A stretch of 64,000 nucleotides of DNA from NCBI GenBank assembly GCA_963786985.1, contig CAWBBL010000015.1:177698-241697 (forward strand), written 5' to 3'. A model generated the notes under the pieces. It was not told the DNA's origin, searched no databases, and was given only the letters and a program-made list of their open reading frames with translations. Origin of the DNA: Desertimonas sp963786985. GTDB taxonomy: Bacteria > Actinomycetota > Acidimicrobiia > Acidimicrobiales > Ilumatobacteraceae. The position numbers and the translations under genes were made by a program. Each line of letters starts with the position of its first letter. Position 1 is the stretch's first letter. Positions 33,475 to 41,483 of this stretch are shown here, piece after piece.

Positions 33475-34236
33475 CTACCAATGGAGTGGGCCCGCGGCGA
33501 GTAGACCACCGTCGACGGGCAGTGTGATGCCGGTGATCCAGGCGGCGTCGTCCGAGACGAGGAAGGCCGCCGCCGCGGCGATGTCGTCAGGGGTTCCGAC
33601 TCGACCCAGCGGGTACAGCGACGTCAGACGCTGTAGCTCGTCCGGTTGGTTGTCCCACACTCTGGTCCGGATCGTCGCCGGTGCGATGAGGTTGAACCGG
33701 ACGCCGTGCGGCCCGTAGCGGGCGGCCAGATTGAGGGTGAGGTTCTGAAGTCCGGCCTTCGCCGCGGAGTACGGCTCGCTCCGGGCGGCCACCAAACCGT
33801 TGATCGATCCGATGGTCACCACACTTGCGCCGGAGGGTGCGCTGAGCAGCTGCGGCAGGAAAGCACGGACGCAGCGCACCACGCCGAGCAGATTGAGGTC
33901 CAGCATGCTCGCCCAATGAGCGTCGTCGGGGTCGTCGGGCTCGGGCGGCATCGCGTCGCCGCCAGCAGTGTTCACCAGCACATCGATGCCGCCGAAGCGC
34001 TCCACCGCGGCGTCGACGGCCGCGTTGACCGACCGCCCATCGGTGACATCGCACCGCACCGCGATCCCTGGCGTTCCCAGTCCGGCCAATTCAGCCATCG
34101 CCGCCGTCGCGGCGTCGTCGTCGAGGTCGGCGACGACCACCGCCGCACCCTCGGCGGCCAGCCGTCGCACACACGCGCGGCCAATCCCGTGCCCCCCGCC
34201 GGTGACCACCGCCCTACGTCCCTCGAATCGTTTCAC
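33475..34236 (-). CDS. SDR-family oxidoreductase
   Basis: A 253-residue short-chain dehydrogenase. It has the NAD(P) motif TGGGHGIG (residues about 11-18), NTAGG, the catalytic Ser in TIGSINGL and the YSAAK active site (YxxxK), then GVRFNLIAPATIRT. It is a classical, complete SDR and may oxidise the mutarotated sugar or its product. GTG 34236 is chosen; upstream codons lack homology. It converges on rhaM. Confidence 0.87.
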   Translation of the reverse strand: MKRFEGRRAVVTGGGHGIGRACVRRLAAEGAAVVVADLDDDAATAAMAELAGLGTPGIAVRCDVTDGRSVNAAVDAAVERFGGIDVLVNTAGGDAMPPEPDDPDDAHWASMLDLNLLGVVRCVRAFLPQLLSAPSGASVVTIGSINGLVAARSEPYSAAKAGLQNLTLNLAARYGPHGVRFNLIAPATIRTRVWDNQPDELQRLTSLYPLGRVGTPDDIAAAAAFLVSDDAAWITGITLPVDGGLLAAGPLHW

Positions 34237-34335
34237 GCCGTCACCGACACCCCGCCGAACGGTAACTGGGTCGACCAACACAGCGTGCCGGCCGTCGCCA
34301 GCCTTGGTGGGCCTGCGGACCTCGGTGATGCGGCA

Positions 34336-34599
34336 CTAGGAATCGGTCGGCGGTACGTCGCGCTCCGGATCGTCGAGCAGCGCGCCGGCATCCTCCAACT
34401 CCTGCACGTCGACGTCGCCGTCACCTTCCTCCACGCCGCTATAGGTGCGGCGCGTCTCGTCGAAGCGCGTGTCATCCCGATCGGCTGCGGCTTCGCCCAA
34501 CTCCTCGGCGTCGGCCAATTCGAGCTCTCGTTGGAGCCCATCCGTCAGCGCCTCGGCCTGTTCGGCACCCCGCTCGTAGTCGTCCAGTTCGTCGGACAT
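34336..34599 (-). CDS. small acidic protein of unknown function
   Basis: An 87-residue, strongly acidic protein (MSDELDDYERGAEQAEALTDG...). It is rich in Asp, Glu and Ala, with one predicted helix in the first 40 residues and a disordered rest. No family is recognised. ATG 34599 gives the shortest convincing start. It ends about 100 bp before the SDR start and lies downstream of the poly-gamma-glutamate hydrolase-like gene on the same strand, separated by a hairpin. Confidence 0.55.
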   Translation of the reverse strand: MSDELDDYERGAEQAEALTDGLQRELELADAEELGEAAADRDDTRFDETRRTYSGVEEGDGDVDVQELEDAGALLDDPERDVPPTDS

Positions 34600-34658
34600 C
34601 GCGCACCACCTCAACTAGAACCTCGCGCAGTCCACGATAGAGACGTTCATCCGGATGG

Positions 34659-34680
34659 CACGCGTCATCAGCGACGCGTG
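34659..34680 (-). terminator. hairpin after the poly-gamma-glutamate hydrolase-like gene
   Basis: CACGCGTC (34659-34666) and GACGCGTG (34673-34680) form a perfect 8-bp stem with a 6-base loop, about 30 bp past the stop codon. No T-run follows, so termination is uncertain. Confidence 0.4.
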
Positions 34681-34707
34681 ATCGCGACGAGGTCCAGTCC
34701 GCTGGGT

Positions 34708-35673
34708 TCAGCCGAGGCTCGTTCTTCGGAGGCGGTCCAGCACCGATCGGGCCGTTGCCCGCAGGGTCGCCAGCACCTTGTCGCTGTCTGCTCGGTGAGG
34801 CCGTGAGACCTGGCGAAAGACGTCGGCGACGGCGTCAGCGATGTCGGTTCCGTAGTCCTCGCGCGGGCGTGCGCCTTGCTCGATCTGGATGCCGCCACAC
34901 GGGCTCAGCCGGTTGACGAGGTTGCTCGGGTCGTCGCCGCCGTAGCGTTCGTCGGGGAGCGCCACTCGAACGGCCAACCTCGCGGGGAGGACGCGATCGA
35001 TGGCCTCCCTCAGCCGCTCCTTCAGCTCGCTCGGCGCTGTTCCACCGATGAGCACGCCTGGTTCGTCGTCGAAGCCGTGGAAGGCCACGGCGTGGGCGAA
35101 GCGCCGGGACATCAGGGAGGCGAGGAGGGGGAAGCTGAGGGGGTTGAGGTCGGTGGACGTGATGTGCCAACGCTCGAACGCTCCGCCGTCGGGCCTCCAG
35201 CCCTTCGCCCGCCACGCGCTGGCCAGGTGCAAGCCGAGGCGCTCGACCACCCGCTCGGCTTGCTCGTCGGTGTGCTTTTCGATGTCGCCACCGTGCGGGG
35301 CGATGGCGATGAGGTGGGTCTGGGAGCCATCGTCGTCGAGCCGCTCGACCAGTTCGCCGGCATCGCGGGCGTCCTCGTCGCACAGCTCCTGATCGACAAC
35401 CTTGGTGTCGAGGGAGCCCGCGAACTCCTCCTCCGACAGGAGCCGTCGCCGGCCACCGAGACCCATGCGCACGACGGCGTCCGCAGTCTCGTGCAGCAGT
35501 TCGCTCACCGTGTAGAGGGCGAACTCGTCGTCGCGATGGATCCGCACCTGCTGACCTAACTCGCCGCCGAGCGACGCGAGCACTTGCGCCGCCGGCGCAC
35601 AGTGCTCCCGGCGGGCCTTGAGGTCCGTCTGGGTGTCCAGCGCCTTCTTCACGAATGTCGTTGTTGTGGCCAT
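34708..35673 (-). CDS. poly-gamma-glutamate hydrolase family protein
   Basis: A 321-residue protein resembling the PF05908 family (phage PghP-like zinc peptidases that cut poly-gamma-glutamate). The supporting pattern is IAPHGGDIEKHTDEQAERV (near residue 150, with a likely His/Glu zinc site), WHITSTDL, HAVAFHGFDDEPGVLIGG and RLSPCGGIQIEQG. Family proteins are usually shorter (about 200 residues), so the N-terminal 130 residues are an extra part. There is no signal peptide. ATG 35673 has GGAGAAAG upstream. No phage genes are near. Confidence 0.72.
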   Translation of the reverse strand: MATTTTFVKKALDTQTDLKARREHCAPAAQVLASLGGELGQQVRIHRDDEFALYTVSELLHETADAVVRMGLGGRRRLLSEEEFAGSLDTKVVDQELCDEDARDAGELVERLDDDGSQTHLIAIAPHGGDIEKHTDEQAERVVERLGLHLASAWRAKGWRPDGGAFERWHITSTDLNPLSFPLLASLMSRRFAHAVAFHGFDDEPGVLIGGTAPSELKERLREAIDRVLPARLAVRVALPDERYGGDDPSNLVNRLSPCGGIQIEQGARPREDYGTDIADAVADVFRQVSRPHRADSDKVLATLRATARSVLDRLRRTSLG

Positions 35674-35898
35674 GCGATCTTTCTCCGCTCCCGCGCCGTT
35701 CGTAATCCAGAGTTCGGTGACCGCGTCGGAATACACCGCTCGGCGAGCTGCGCCGCCGGCGGAATCCGTACCGACCGGACACGCCATCTCGTTGGGAAGG
35801 TGACGTTCGACGGTGCTGCGAGGCGTGTCCGCACCGCCACCAACGATCTGGGTGGTCGAGGCCCAACGAGGATCGCGGCTCCGAAGCCCGTACCGTTC

Positions 35899-35938
35899 AC
35901 TGTCGGCCGATCGTTTGGGTCGGCCAGAGAGAGACAGT
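35899..35938 (+). promoter_or_regulatory. structured leader of the cold-shock gene
   Basis: A two-tier stem: outer ACTGTC (35899-35904)/GACAGT (35933-35938), inner GGCCGA (35905-35910)/TCGGCC (35920-35925). TACCGT at 35891-35896 could be the -10. The hairpin ends ten bases before the GTG start and may hide or expose the start according to temperature. Confidence 0.45.
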
Positions 35939-35948
35939 TGGTTCCGTT

Positions 35949-36143
35949 GTGCAAGGCAAAGTGAAGTTCTTCGATCAAGACCGAGGTTTCGGTTTCATCT
36001 CCCGAGAGGGCGGCGAGGACGTGTTCGTGCACGTTTCCAACCTGCAGGCCGGCGGCACGAGTCTGGCCGAGGGCCAGGCGGTCGAGTTCGAGGTCGGTCC
36101 GGGCCGCAAGAGCGAGGAAGCCAAGAACGTCCGCTCCGTCTAA
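35949..36143 (+). CDS. cold-shock domain protein
   Basis: A 64-residue single-stranded nucleic-acid-binding protein with the cold-shock fold. It begins VQGKVKFFDQDRGFGFISREGGEDVFVHVSNL, holding RNP1 (GFGFI) and RNP2 (VFVHV). CspA relatives melt mRNA structure or act as RNA chaperones. GTG 35949 is the only start giving the family N-terminus. It is monocistronic: leader hairpin before, terminator-like hairpin after. Confidence 0.92.
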   Translation: MQGKVKFFDQDRGFGFISREGGEDVFVHVSNLQAGGTSLAEGQAVEFEVGPGRKSEEAKNVRSV

Positions 36144-36167
36144 GTGACTGCGGGCTGACTTATTCAA

Positions 36168-36186
36168 TGGCCCATCCGGAGGGCCA
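36168..36186 (+). terminator. short hairpin after the cold-shock gene
   Basis: TGGCCC (36168-36173) and GGGCCA (36181-36186) form a 6-bp GC-rich stem 25 bp past the stop codon, just before the next gene's promoter. Confidence 0.4.
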
Positions 36187-36190
36187 GACT

Positions 36191-36196
36191 TAGTCT
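36191..36196 (+). promoter_or_regulatory. -10 element (TAGTCT), leaderless
   Basis: TAGTCT plus six bases precedes GTG 36203, the spacing for transcription starting at the start codon. Confidence 0.5.
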
Positions 36197-36202
36197 CGGT
36201 CG

Positions 36203-37732
36203 GTGAGCCAAAGACTCGCCGTACTCGGCGTTGCTGGCTTGACGAGCGCGATCGGATTCGATCCCGCCGCCAGCGCAGTAGCTGTCGGCACCGGTGAAAC
36301 GTCCGTCCCCGACACGTCGATCGCCGCGCCGAGCAGCACTGCTGACGACCCGTTCTGGGAACCCGACGAAATCGTGTGGACGGAGATCGGGCCAAGTCTC
36401 GAGGAGGGCTTTCTCGAGGTGCCGATCGACTATGCCAACCCGGACGGGGCCATGCTCCGGATCCATGTCGTGCGGCGTGTCGCGGACGACCCGACGCGCG
36501 AGTGGGCTCGCTGTTCGTGAATCCCGGTGGTCCCGGCTTCGGTGGGAGCGACCTCGTCACCTACGCCGATCAATTGCTCGCTGACGAGTTGACCGACTCC
36601 TTCGACATCGTCGGGTTCGACCCGCGCGGCACCGGCCTGTCTGAACCGGCGATCGACTGCATCGACGACTACGACCACTTCTACTCCGGCACCGACATCA
36701 CCCCCGATGACGATGCGGAGCGTCAGCAGATCGTCGACCTCGCTCTGGAGTTCGCCGAGGCGTGCGCGGCGAACAATGCCGACATCATCCAGTTCGTCGG
36801 CACCAACAATGCGGCGCGAGACATTGATGCGCTCCGCCGGTCGCTCGGCGAGGAGGAAATCAGCTACCTCGGCTGGAGCTACGGAGCCGAGCTGGGCGGA
36901 ACGTGGGCGACGTTGTTCCCATCTACGGTGCGGGCCGCCGTCTTCGACAGTGCACCCGACCCGCACGCCGAACAGCTGGAGGCAGGGTTGCGCCAGAGCG
37001 AGGGCTTCGAGCAGGCGCTGTCGACATATCTAGCCGAGTGCAGCGCCGATCCCAGCTGCGCATTCCACAACGACGGCGACGCCGAAGGGGCATTCGACGA
37101 ATTGATGCTGGAGCTCGATGCCAACCCGATCCCGAGCATCGAAGGACGACCAGAGATCACCCGGGGCGTCGCGCTCACAGCCGTTGCCCAGGCGATGTAC
37201 GGCGACTCGCTCTGGCCCGACCTCTCCAGGGCTCTCGATTCTGCCCAGCGTGGAAACGGAACCGCCTTGCTGAGGCTGTACGACGAGTACTTCGGGTACA
37301 ACGTTGACGGCACGTGGGGCAACGAGCTGGAGGCGTTTCAGACGATCGCGTGCATGGACTCCGTCGAGCGACCCTCGGTCGACGAGGACGATGCCACGGC
37401 GCCGATGTTCACCGAGATCGCACCGCGCATGGCCCCGCACACCACCGGTGCCTACTTCTGCACGTTCTTCCCTGCGGCGGCCGAACCGCGCATCGAGATC
37501 ACCGGTGCCGGCGCCGGCCCGATCGTGCTCTGCGGCACCACCGATCGACGCCTCAACGCCGCTGGAGGGCACGCGCGCGATGGCCGAGAGCCTCGAGGAC
37601 GGCCACCTCATCGTGGTCGACGCCGTCAGTTCCGGGTGTTGGGGAGCATCGGAATGCGCCGAACAGCTGATCACCGACTATCTCGTCGACCTCGACGTTC
37701 CGGCCACGGAGACCGACTGCGCAGCCAACTAG
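36203..37732 (+). pseudogene. secreted alpha/beta hydrolase (tripeptidyl aminopeptidase-like), two frameshifts
   Basis: Joined across three frames this is a secreted serine hydrolase of the TAP/proteinase group. Part one (from GTG 36203) has a signal peptide and LEVPIDYANPDGAMLRIHVVRR, ending in a premature TGA near 36520. Part two reads GSLFVNPGGPGFGG (oxyanion loop), DPRGTGLSE and the nucleophile elbow GWSYGAELG. Part three, from about 37548, gives DASTPLEGTRAM (catalytic Asp) to TAG 37730-37732. One base seems missing near 36497 and one extra near 37548. The sequence is otherwise intact, so error or very recent inactivation are both possible. Confidence 0.8.
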
Positions 37733-37766
37733 CGGGTGCGGCCAACGCCCAGGTGTCGAGTCGCCG

Positions 37767-38819
37767 TCACGGTCCCGCCGGCCGCGACGGTGTCGCCGCG
37801 GGCGGCGCCGTCGACTCCCTCACCAGTATCGTCGGCTGGAAGACGGCGCCTGGAATGCGTCGGTCGGTTCGAGCGATCAACTGCAAGGCGAGGCTTCCGG
37901 CGGCCTGGCCGACCTCGGCACCGGGGTAGGCGACCGAGGTGAGCGGCGGGTCGACCTGGTCGATCGTCGGCGAGTTGTTGTACCCCACGAGTGAGATGTC
38001 GCGTGGGCAAGCGAGGCCGTGGACACGGAAGACGCTGAGCGCTCCGAGGGCCATCAGGTCGTTGTGGGCGAAGACGGCCGTCGGCAGGACACTGCCGTGT
38101 CGGTTGAGCAGCTCGTTGGCGAGCCGTTCCCCTTCCTCGCGGATCGGCCGCGAACCGAAGCTGAGACCGTCGACGAACTCGACGCTCGCGTCACGGCAGG
38201 CGTCGCGGAATCCCTCGTGCCGGGCGACGAAGTTGCCGATGTCCATCGGGCCGCGCAACTCGGCGAGGCGTGTGTGGCCGAGGTCGATCAGGTGGCGGGC
38301 CGCCATCGCTCCGCCCGCCCGGTCGTCGTGCAAGACATGGGGGAGCGGGCTCCCCGGCAGGCCACGCACGGCGACGACCACCGGTGTGAACCTGGTCGCC
38401 GCCTCGAGGACGTGACGGTCGCCGAAGCGGGCGCCGGCGACGATGATGGCGTCGACCCGGCGGCTGAGCAGATGGTTGACGCCCCACGTCAGTCGGTCGG
38501 CGTCGTCCTCGCTCTCGAAGATGAGCGGCAGCATCTGCTCGGCGGCGAGGGACGTGGCGATGCCGTGGATCACCGGAGCGATGAACGGGTTGGCGAGATC
38601 GGCGACGATCACCCCGACGGTCGCCGTCGCTCGCCGTCGCAACGAGCCGGCAATGTGGTCGCCGCGGTAGCCGAGGTCCTTGGCGGCCTCGCGCACCCGG
38701 GCAATCGTCGCGGCGTTGACGAGATGAGCTTTGGCCGGGTCGAGGGCGCGCGACACCGTCGAGGCGTTCACACCGATGCTCTCGGCGATGTCCTTGAGGG
38801 TCACGTCGGCGATGGCCAC
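37767..38819 (-). CDS. LacI-family transcriptional regulator (amidohydrolase locus)
   Basis: A 350-residue repressor. The HTH is VTLKDIAESIGVNASTVSRALDPAKA (residues 6-31), the hinge LRRRATATVGVIVADLANPF, and the ligand domain spans the rest (SLVGYNNSPTIDQVDPPLTSV). GTG 38819 starts the conserved N-terminus. It is 40 bp downstream of the dehydrogenase gene on the same strand and probably shares its promoter, which lies among two operator-like palindromes at 39778 and 39878. It likely controls itself and the divergent M24-to-fusion operon. Confidence 0.9.
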   Translation of the reverse strand: MAIADVTLKDIAESIGVNASTVSRALDPAKAHLVNAATIARVREAAKDLGYRGDHIAGSLRRRATATVGVIVADLANPFIAPVIHGIATSLAAEQMLPLIFESEDDADRLTWGVNHLLSRRVDAIIVAGARFGDRHVLEAATRFTPVVVAVRGLPGSPLPHVLHDDRAGGAMAARHLIDLGHTRLAELRGPMDIGNFVARHEGFRDACRDASVEFVDGLSFGSRPIREEGERLANELLNRHGSVLPTAVFAHNDLMALGALSVFRVHGLACPRDISLVGYNNSPTIDQVDPPLTSVAYPGAEVGQAAGSLALQLIARTDRRIPGAVFQPTILVRESTAPPAATPSRPAGP

Positions 38820-38859
38820 CTGCTCTCATCCATCAGTGACCTCATCCGCGGGTCGGAAC

Positions 38860-39747
38860 CTACGGGAGCTCGCGGAGGTAGACAGCCATGTGGCCGATGT
38901 CCGCCGCACCGAGTCCGGCGGCCGTCGCCGCCTGCATCGTGGCCAGGTTGGTCTCGGCCTGCGGCAGCGGTGCTCCGACCTCGGAACCAAGTGCGAGGAC
39001 GAGATCGAGATCCTTGATCGCCAGGTCGATCGGGAACGTCACTGCGGCCGACTCAGGGTGCTCGAACACCGGACGGCGGTACTGCACGACCGGTGCGGCG
39101 ACTGCTGACGAGGCGAACACCTCGTAGGCCACGGACCGCTCGATGCCCGACCGTTCGGCGAGCACCAGCGACTCGGCGACCGCCTGGTTGATGGCGAACA
39201 CCACGGAGTTGACGGCGAGCTTCATCGCCGCCCCGGCCCCTGGTCCGCCGACCTCCATCACCTGGTCGGCGATGCCGCGTAGTACGGGCATGGCGCTTGC
39301 CAAGGGTTGCTCGTCGCCGGCGGCCATGATCAGCAGCTTGCGCGCCTCCGCCGCGGCGACGCTCCCCGACACCGGCGCCTCGACGAGGTGAGCGCCGATG
39401 CCGGCCAGCTGGCGCCGCGCCGCTGTCGTGTGTTCGACGCCCGTCGTGCCCATGTCGATGACGATGTCGCCCGCCGACAGACCCGCAACCAGCCCGTCGT
39501 CACCGCCGAGCAGGGCGAGCAACGCCGGACCGTCGGACAGCATGGTGACGACTACCGAGCAACGTTCACCCAACGCGCGTGGCGAGGCAACGGATGCAGC
39601 CGAGGATTCCGCGGTGAACGCGTCGGTGACCGCCGAGGTCCGGTTGTACACGGTCACCGAGAACCCGGCGTCGACCAGTTGGTGGGCCATCGGCCGACCC
39701 ATGCGACCGAGCCCGGCGAAGCCCACGTCCGGTGTTGTGGTGGTCAT
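38860..39747 (-). CDS. NAD-binding 3-hydroxyisobutyrate dehydrogenase-like protein
   Basis: A 295-residue beta-hydroxyacid dehydrogenase family member. It has VGFAGLGRMGRPMAHQLVDAGFSVTVYNRT (Rossmann motif, residues 7-36), the substrate loop VEAPVSGSVAAAEARKLLIM and the catalytic-lysine motif GAAMKLAVNSVV near residue 170. Relatives oxidise 3-hydroxyisobutyrate, tartronate semialdehyde or other beta-hydroxyacids with NAD(P). The substrate is unknown. It opens the minus-strand arm of the locus; ATG 39747 is the start. Confidence 0.88.
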   Translation of the reverse strand: MTTTTPDVGFAGLGRMGRPMAHQLVDAGFSVTVYNRTSAVTDAFTAESSAASVASPRALGERCSVVVTMLSDGPALLALLGGDDGLVAGLSAGDIVIDMGTTGVEHTTAARRQLAGIGAHLVEAPVSGSVAAAEARKLLIMAAGDEQPLASAMPVLRGIADQVMEVGGPGAGAAMKLAVNSVVFAINQAVAESLVLAERSGIERSVAYEVFASSAVAAPVVQYRRPVFEHPESAAVTFPIDLAIKDLDLVLALGSEVGAPLPQAETNLATMQAATAAGLGAADIGHMAVYLRELP

Positions 39748-39777
39748 CGCAGTGAATCGCCTTTCTCCTCGACGATC

Positions 39778-39793
39778 TTGCAATCGATTGTAG
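39778..39793. promoter_or_regulatory. LacI-type operator, proximal to the dehydrogenase gene
   Basis: TTGCAATCGATTGTAG, with the perfect palindrome CAATCGATTG at 39781-39790 and central CG. It lies 31 bp before the minus-strand gene and is preceded by GATC. A second copy is exactly 100 bp away. The 312-bp gap 39748-40059 holds no gene except these sites and small hairpins. Confidence 0.6.
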
Positions 39794-39877
39794 TGCACCC
39801 ACGGCCCGAACGAGGAGAGTCGGACGGCGCGTCCTCTCGGTCGGCCACAATTGGGCCGCAGTGTTGCGGTCGTGATC

Positions 39878-39893
39878 TTGCATTCGATTGCAG
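39878..39893. promoter_or_regulatory. LacI-type operator, distal copy
   Basis: TTGCATTCGATTGCAG, near-palindromic (TGCA at both ends, central CG), preceded by the same GATC context as the first copy. Spacing of 100 bp would allow DNA looping between them. Confidence 0.6.
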
Positions 39894-40059
39894 AGGCTGC
39901 TTCAATGCCACCAGGCCACGGTGCCTCGTCGCCGCTGCCGTTGACAGCCCGATGCGCACGGCGCGAGGCGTTCGGGGACCATGCGAAGGAGAAACGTGTC
40001 AACAACGGAGGGCTCCTCGAGACCATCCACGGCTGCGGCGCTGGTCTGAGGACGACGTC

Positions 40060-41415
40060 GTGGCGATCCGCACCTTCGGTCCGAACAGTGTCGACTGGGA
40101 AGTTCGCATCGACATGGACCGGTTGCGCACGGAACGGCTGGCCCGGTTGCACAAGACGCTGGACGAGTCGTCGCTCGGAGCATTGTTGTGCTTCGACTTC
40201 GCCAACATCCGCTATGCGACGGCGACACACATCGGTACGTGGGCGATCGACAAGCTGATCCGCTTCGCCCTGATCCCCCGCGGCGGCGATCCGATTGTCT
40301 GGGACTTCGGTTCGGCGGCCCGCCACCACCAGCTGTACAACCCGTGGCTCGACCACGGCCACGCCCACGCCGGGTCGCCTGGCGAGTCGCACCACGACGC
40401 CCATGGCTCGCGGCCCGGACTGTCGACGCTGCGCGGCGCCATCCCTCCCGGTGCCGGGCTCGCTGAGGACGTCGCCACGAAGGTCCACGACGTTCTCGCC
40501 GAGCATGGTCTGACCAACGAGCCGCTCGGCGTGGACCTCGTCGAGATGCCCGTGCTCGCCGCCCTCCAGGCGCGCGGGCTCAGCGTTGTCGACGGCCAGC
40601 AGGTGTTCTTGGAGGCCAGGCGGGTCAAGACGCCCGACGAGATCCTCCTGCTGACCCACGCCTGCTCGATGGTTGATGCGGCCTACGAAGAGCTCTACCG
40701 GGCGCTTCGCCCGGGTGTCCGCGAGAACGAATGTGTCGGCCTCGTCTCCAAGACCTTGCTCGATCTCGGCTCGGAATATGTCGAGGGCGTCAACGCCATC
40801 TCCGGCGAGCGCTGCTCGCCGCACCCGCATGTCTACTCCGACCGCATCATCCGCCCCGGCGACCCGGCGTTCTTCGACATCCTGCACAGCTACAACGGAT
40901 ACCGCACCTGCTACTACCGCACGTTCCAGGTCGGCAGTGCGTCACCGGCGCAGCGCGACGCGTACAAGATCTGCCGCGAATACATCGACACGGCGATCGC
41001 CCTCGTCAAGCCCGGAGTGACGACCGCCGACATCTGTGCCGTCTGGCCAGCGGCCAGCGAGTTCGGCTTCGCCGACGAGATGGCGGCCTTCGCCCTGCAA
41101 TACGGCCATGGCGTGGGCCTGTCGATCTGGGAGCGGCCGATCTTCAGCCGGATGATCTCGTTCGACCATCCCGAAGTGCTCGAGGAAGGGATGGTCTTCG
41201 CCCTCGAGACGTACTGGCCGGCCGCTGACGGTTGGTCGGCGTCGCGCATCGAGGAGGAGGTCGTCGTCACCGCCGACGGTTGCGAGGTGATCACCCGCTT
41301 CCCCGCCGAGGAGCTTCTCGTCTGCGGCACGCGCTACTGGACGATCGACGCGCCGCTGCCGACGTTGCGCGAGTCGCAGTCGCACCTCAACACCGAAGCC
41401 GGGAGAGGTTCGTGA
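40060..41415 (+). CDS. M24-fold (creatinase/prolidase/DddP-like) enzyme with altered metal site
   Basis: From GTG 40060 a 451-residue pita-bread-fold protein. The N-terminal half (ALLCFDFANIRYATATHIGTW, IVWDFGSAARHHQLYNPWL) resembles the DddP/ectoine-hydrolase side of M24. In the catalytic half Asp273 (FFDILHSYNGY), His350 (HGVG), Glu383 and Glu398 match metal ligands, but the second Asp of the usual GD-xxRTF motif is Cys284 (RTCYYRTF). Creatinase also departs from the metal site, so it may be a C-N hydrolase or lyase. A well-placed GTG at 39996 (AAGGAG upstream) reads MSTTEGSSRPSTAAALV then TGA 40047; one extra base could have cut off the true N-terminus. Confidence 0.82.
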   Translation: MAIRTFGPNSVDWEVRIDMDRLRTERLARLHKTLDESSLGALLCFDFANIRYATATHIGTWAIDKLIRFALIPRGGDPIVWDFGSAARHHQLYNPWLDHGHAHAGSPGESHHDAHGSRPGLSTLRGAIPPGAGLAEDVATKVHDVLAEHGLTNEPLGVDLVEMPVLAALQARGLSVVDGQQVFLEARRVKTPDEILLLTHACSMVDAAYEELYRALRPGVRENECVGLVSKTLLDLGSEYVEGVNAISGERCSPHPHVYSDRIIRPGDPAFFDILHSYNGYRTCYYRTFQVGSASPAQRDAYKICREYIDTAIALVKPGVTTADICAVWPAASEFGFADEMAAFALQYGHGVGLSIWERPIFSRMISFDHPEVLEEGMVFALETYWPAADGWSASRIEEEVVVTADGCEVITRFPAEELLVCGTRYWTIDAPLPTLRESQSHLNTEAGRGS

Positions 41416-41480
41416 GCGCTTCCACGGGCACGTCGGACACTTCCCGCCTCGCTGCTTCCGACGCCATGGAGTGGCGGTGA
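41412..41480 (+). CDS. 22-residue mini-ORF linking M24 and E1-alpha genes (weak)
   Basis: GTG 41412 overlaps the M24 stop (GTGA) and runs 22 codons to TGA 41478-41480, three bases before the E1-alpha ATG. It may only pass ribosomes along the mRNA (translational coupling). The peptide (SASTGTSDTSRLAASDAMEWR) matches nothing I recognise. Confidence 0.25.
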   Translation: MSASTGTSDTSRLAASDAMEWR

Positions 41481-41483
41481 GCA

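Noticed and set aside
34708..35673. Prophage remnant around the poly-gamma-glutamate hydrolase-like gene
   Set aside because: No integrase, structural, lysis or attachment-site sequence nearby; neighbours are an SDR and a cold-shock gene.
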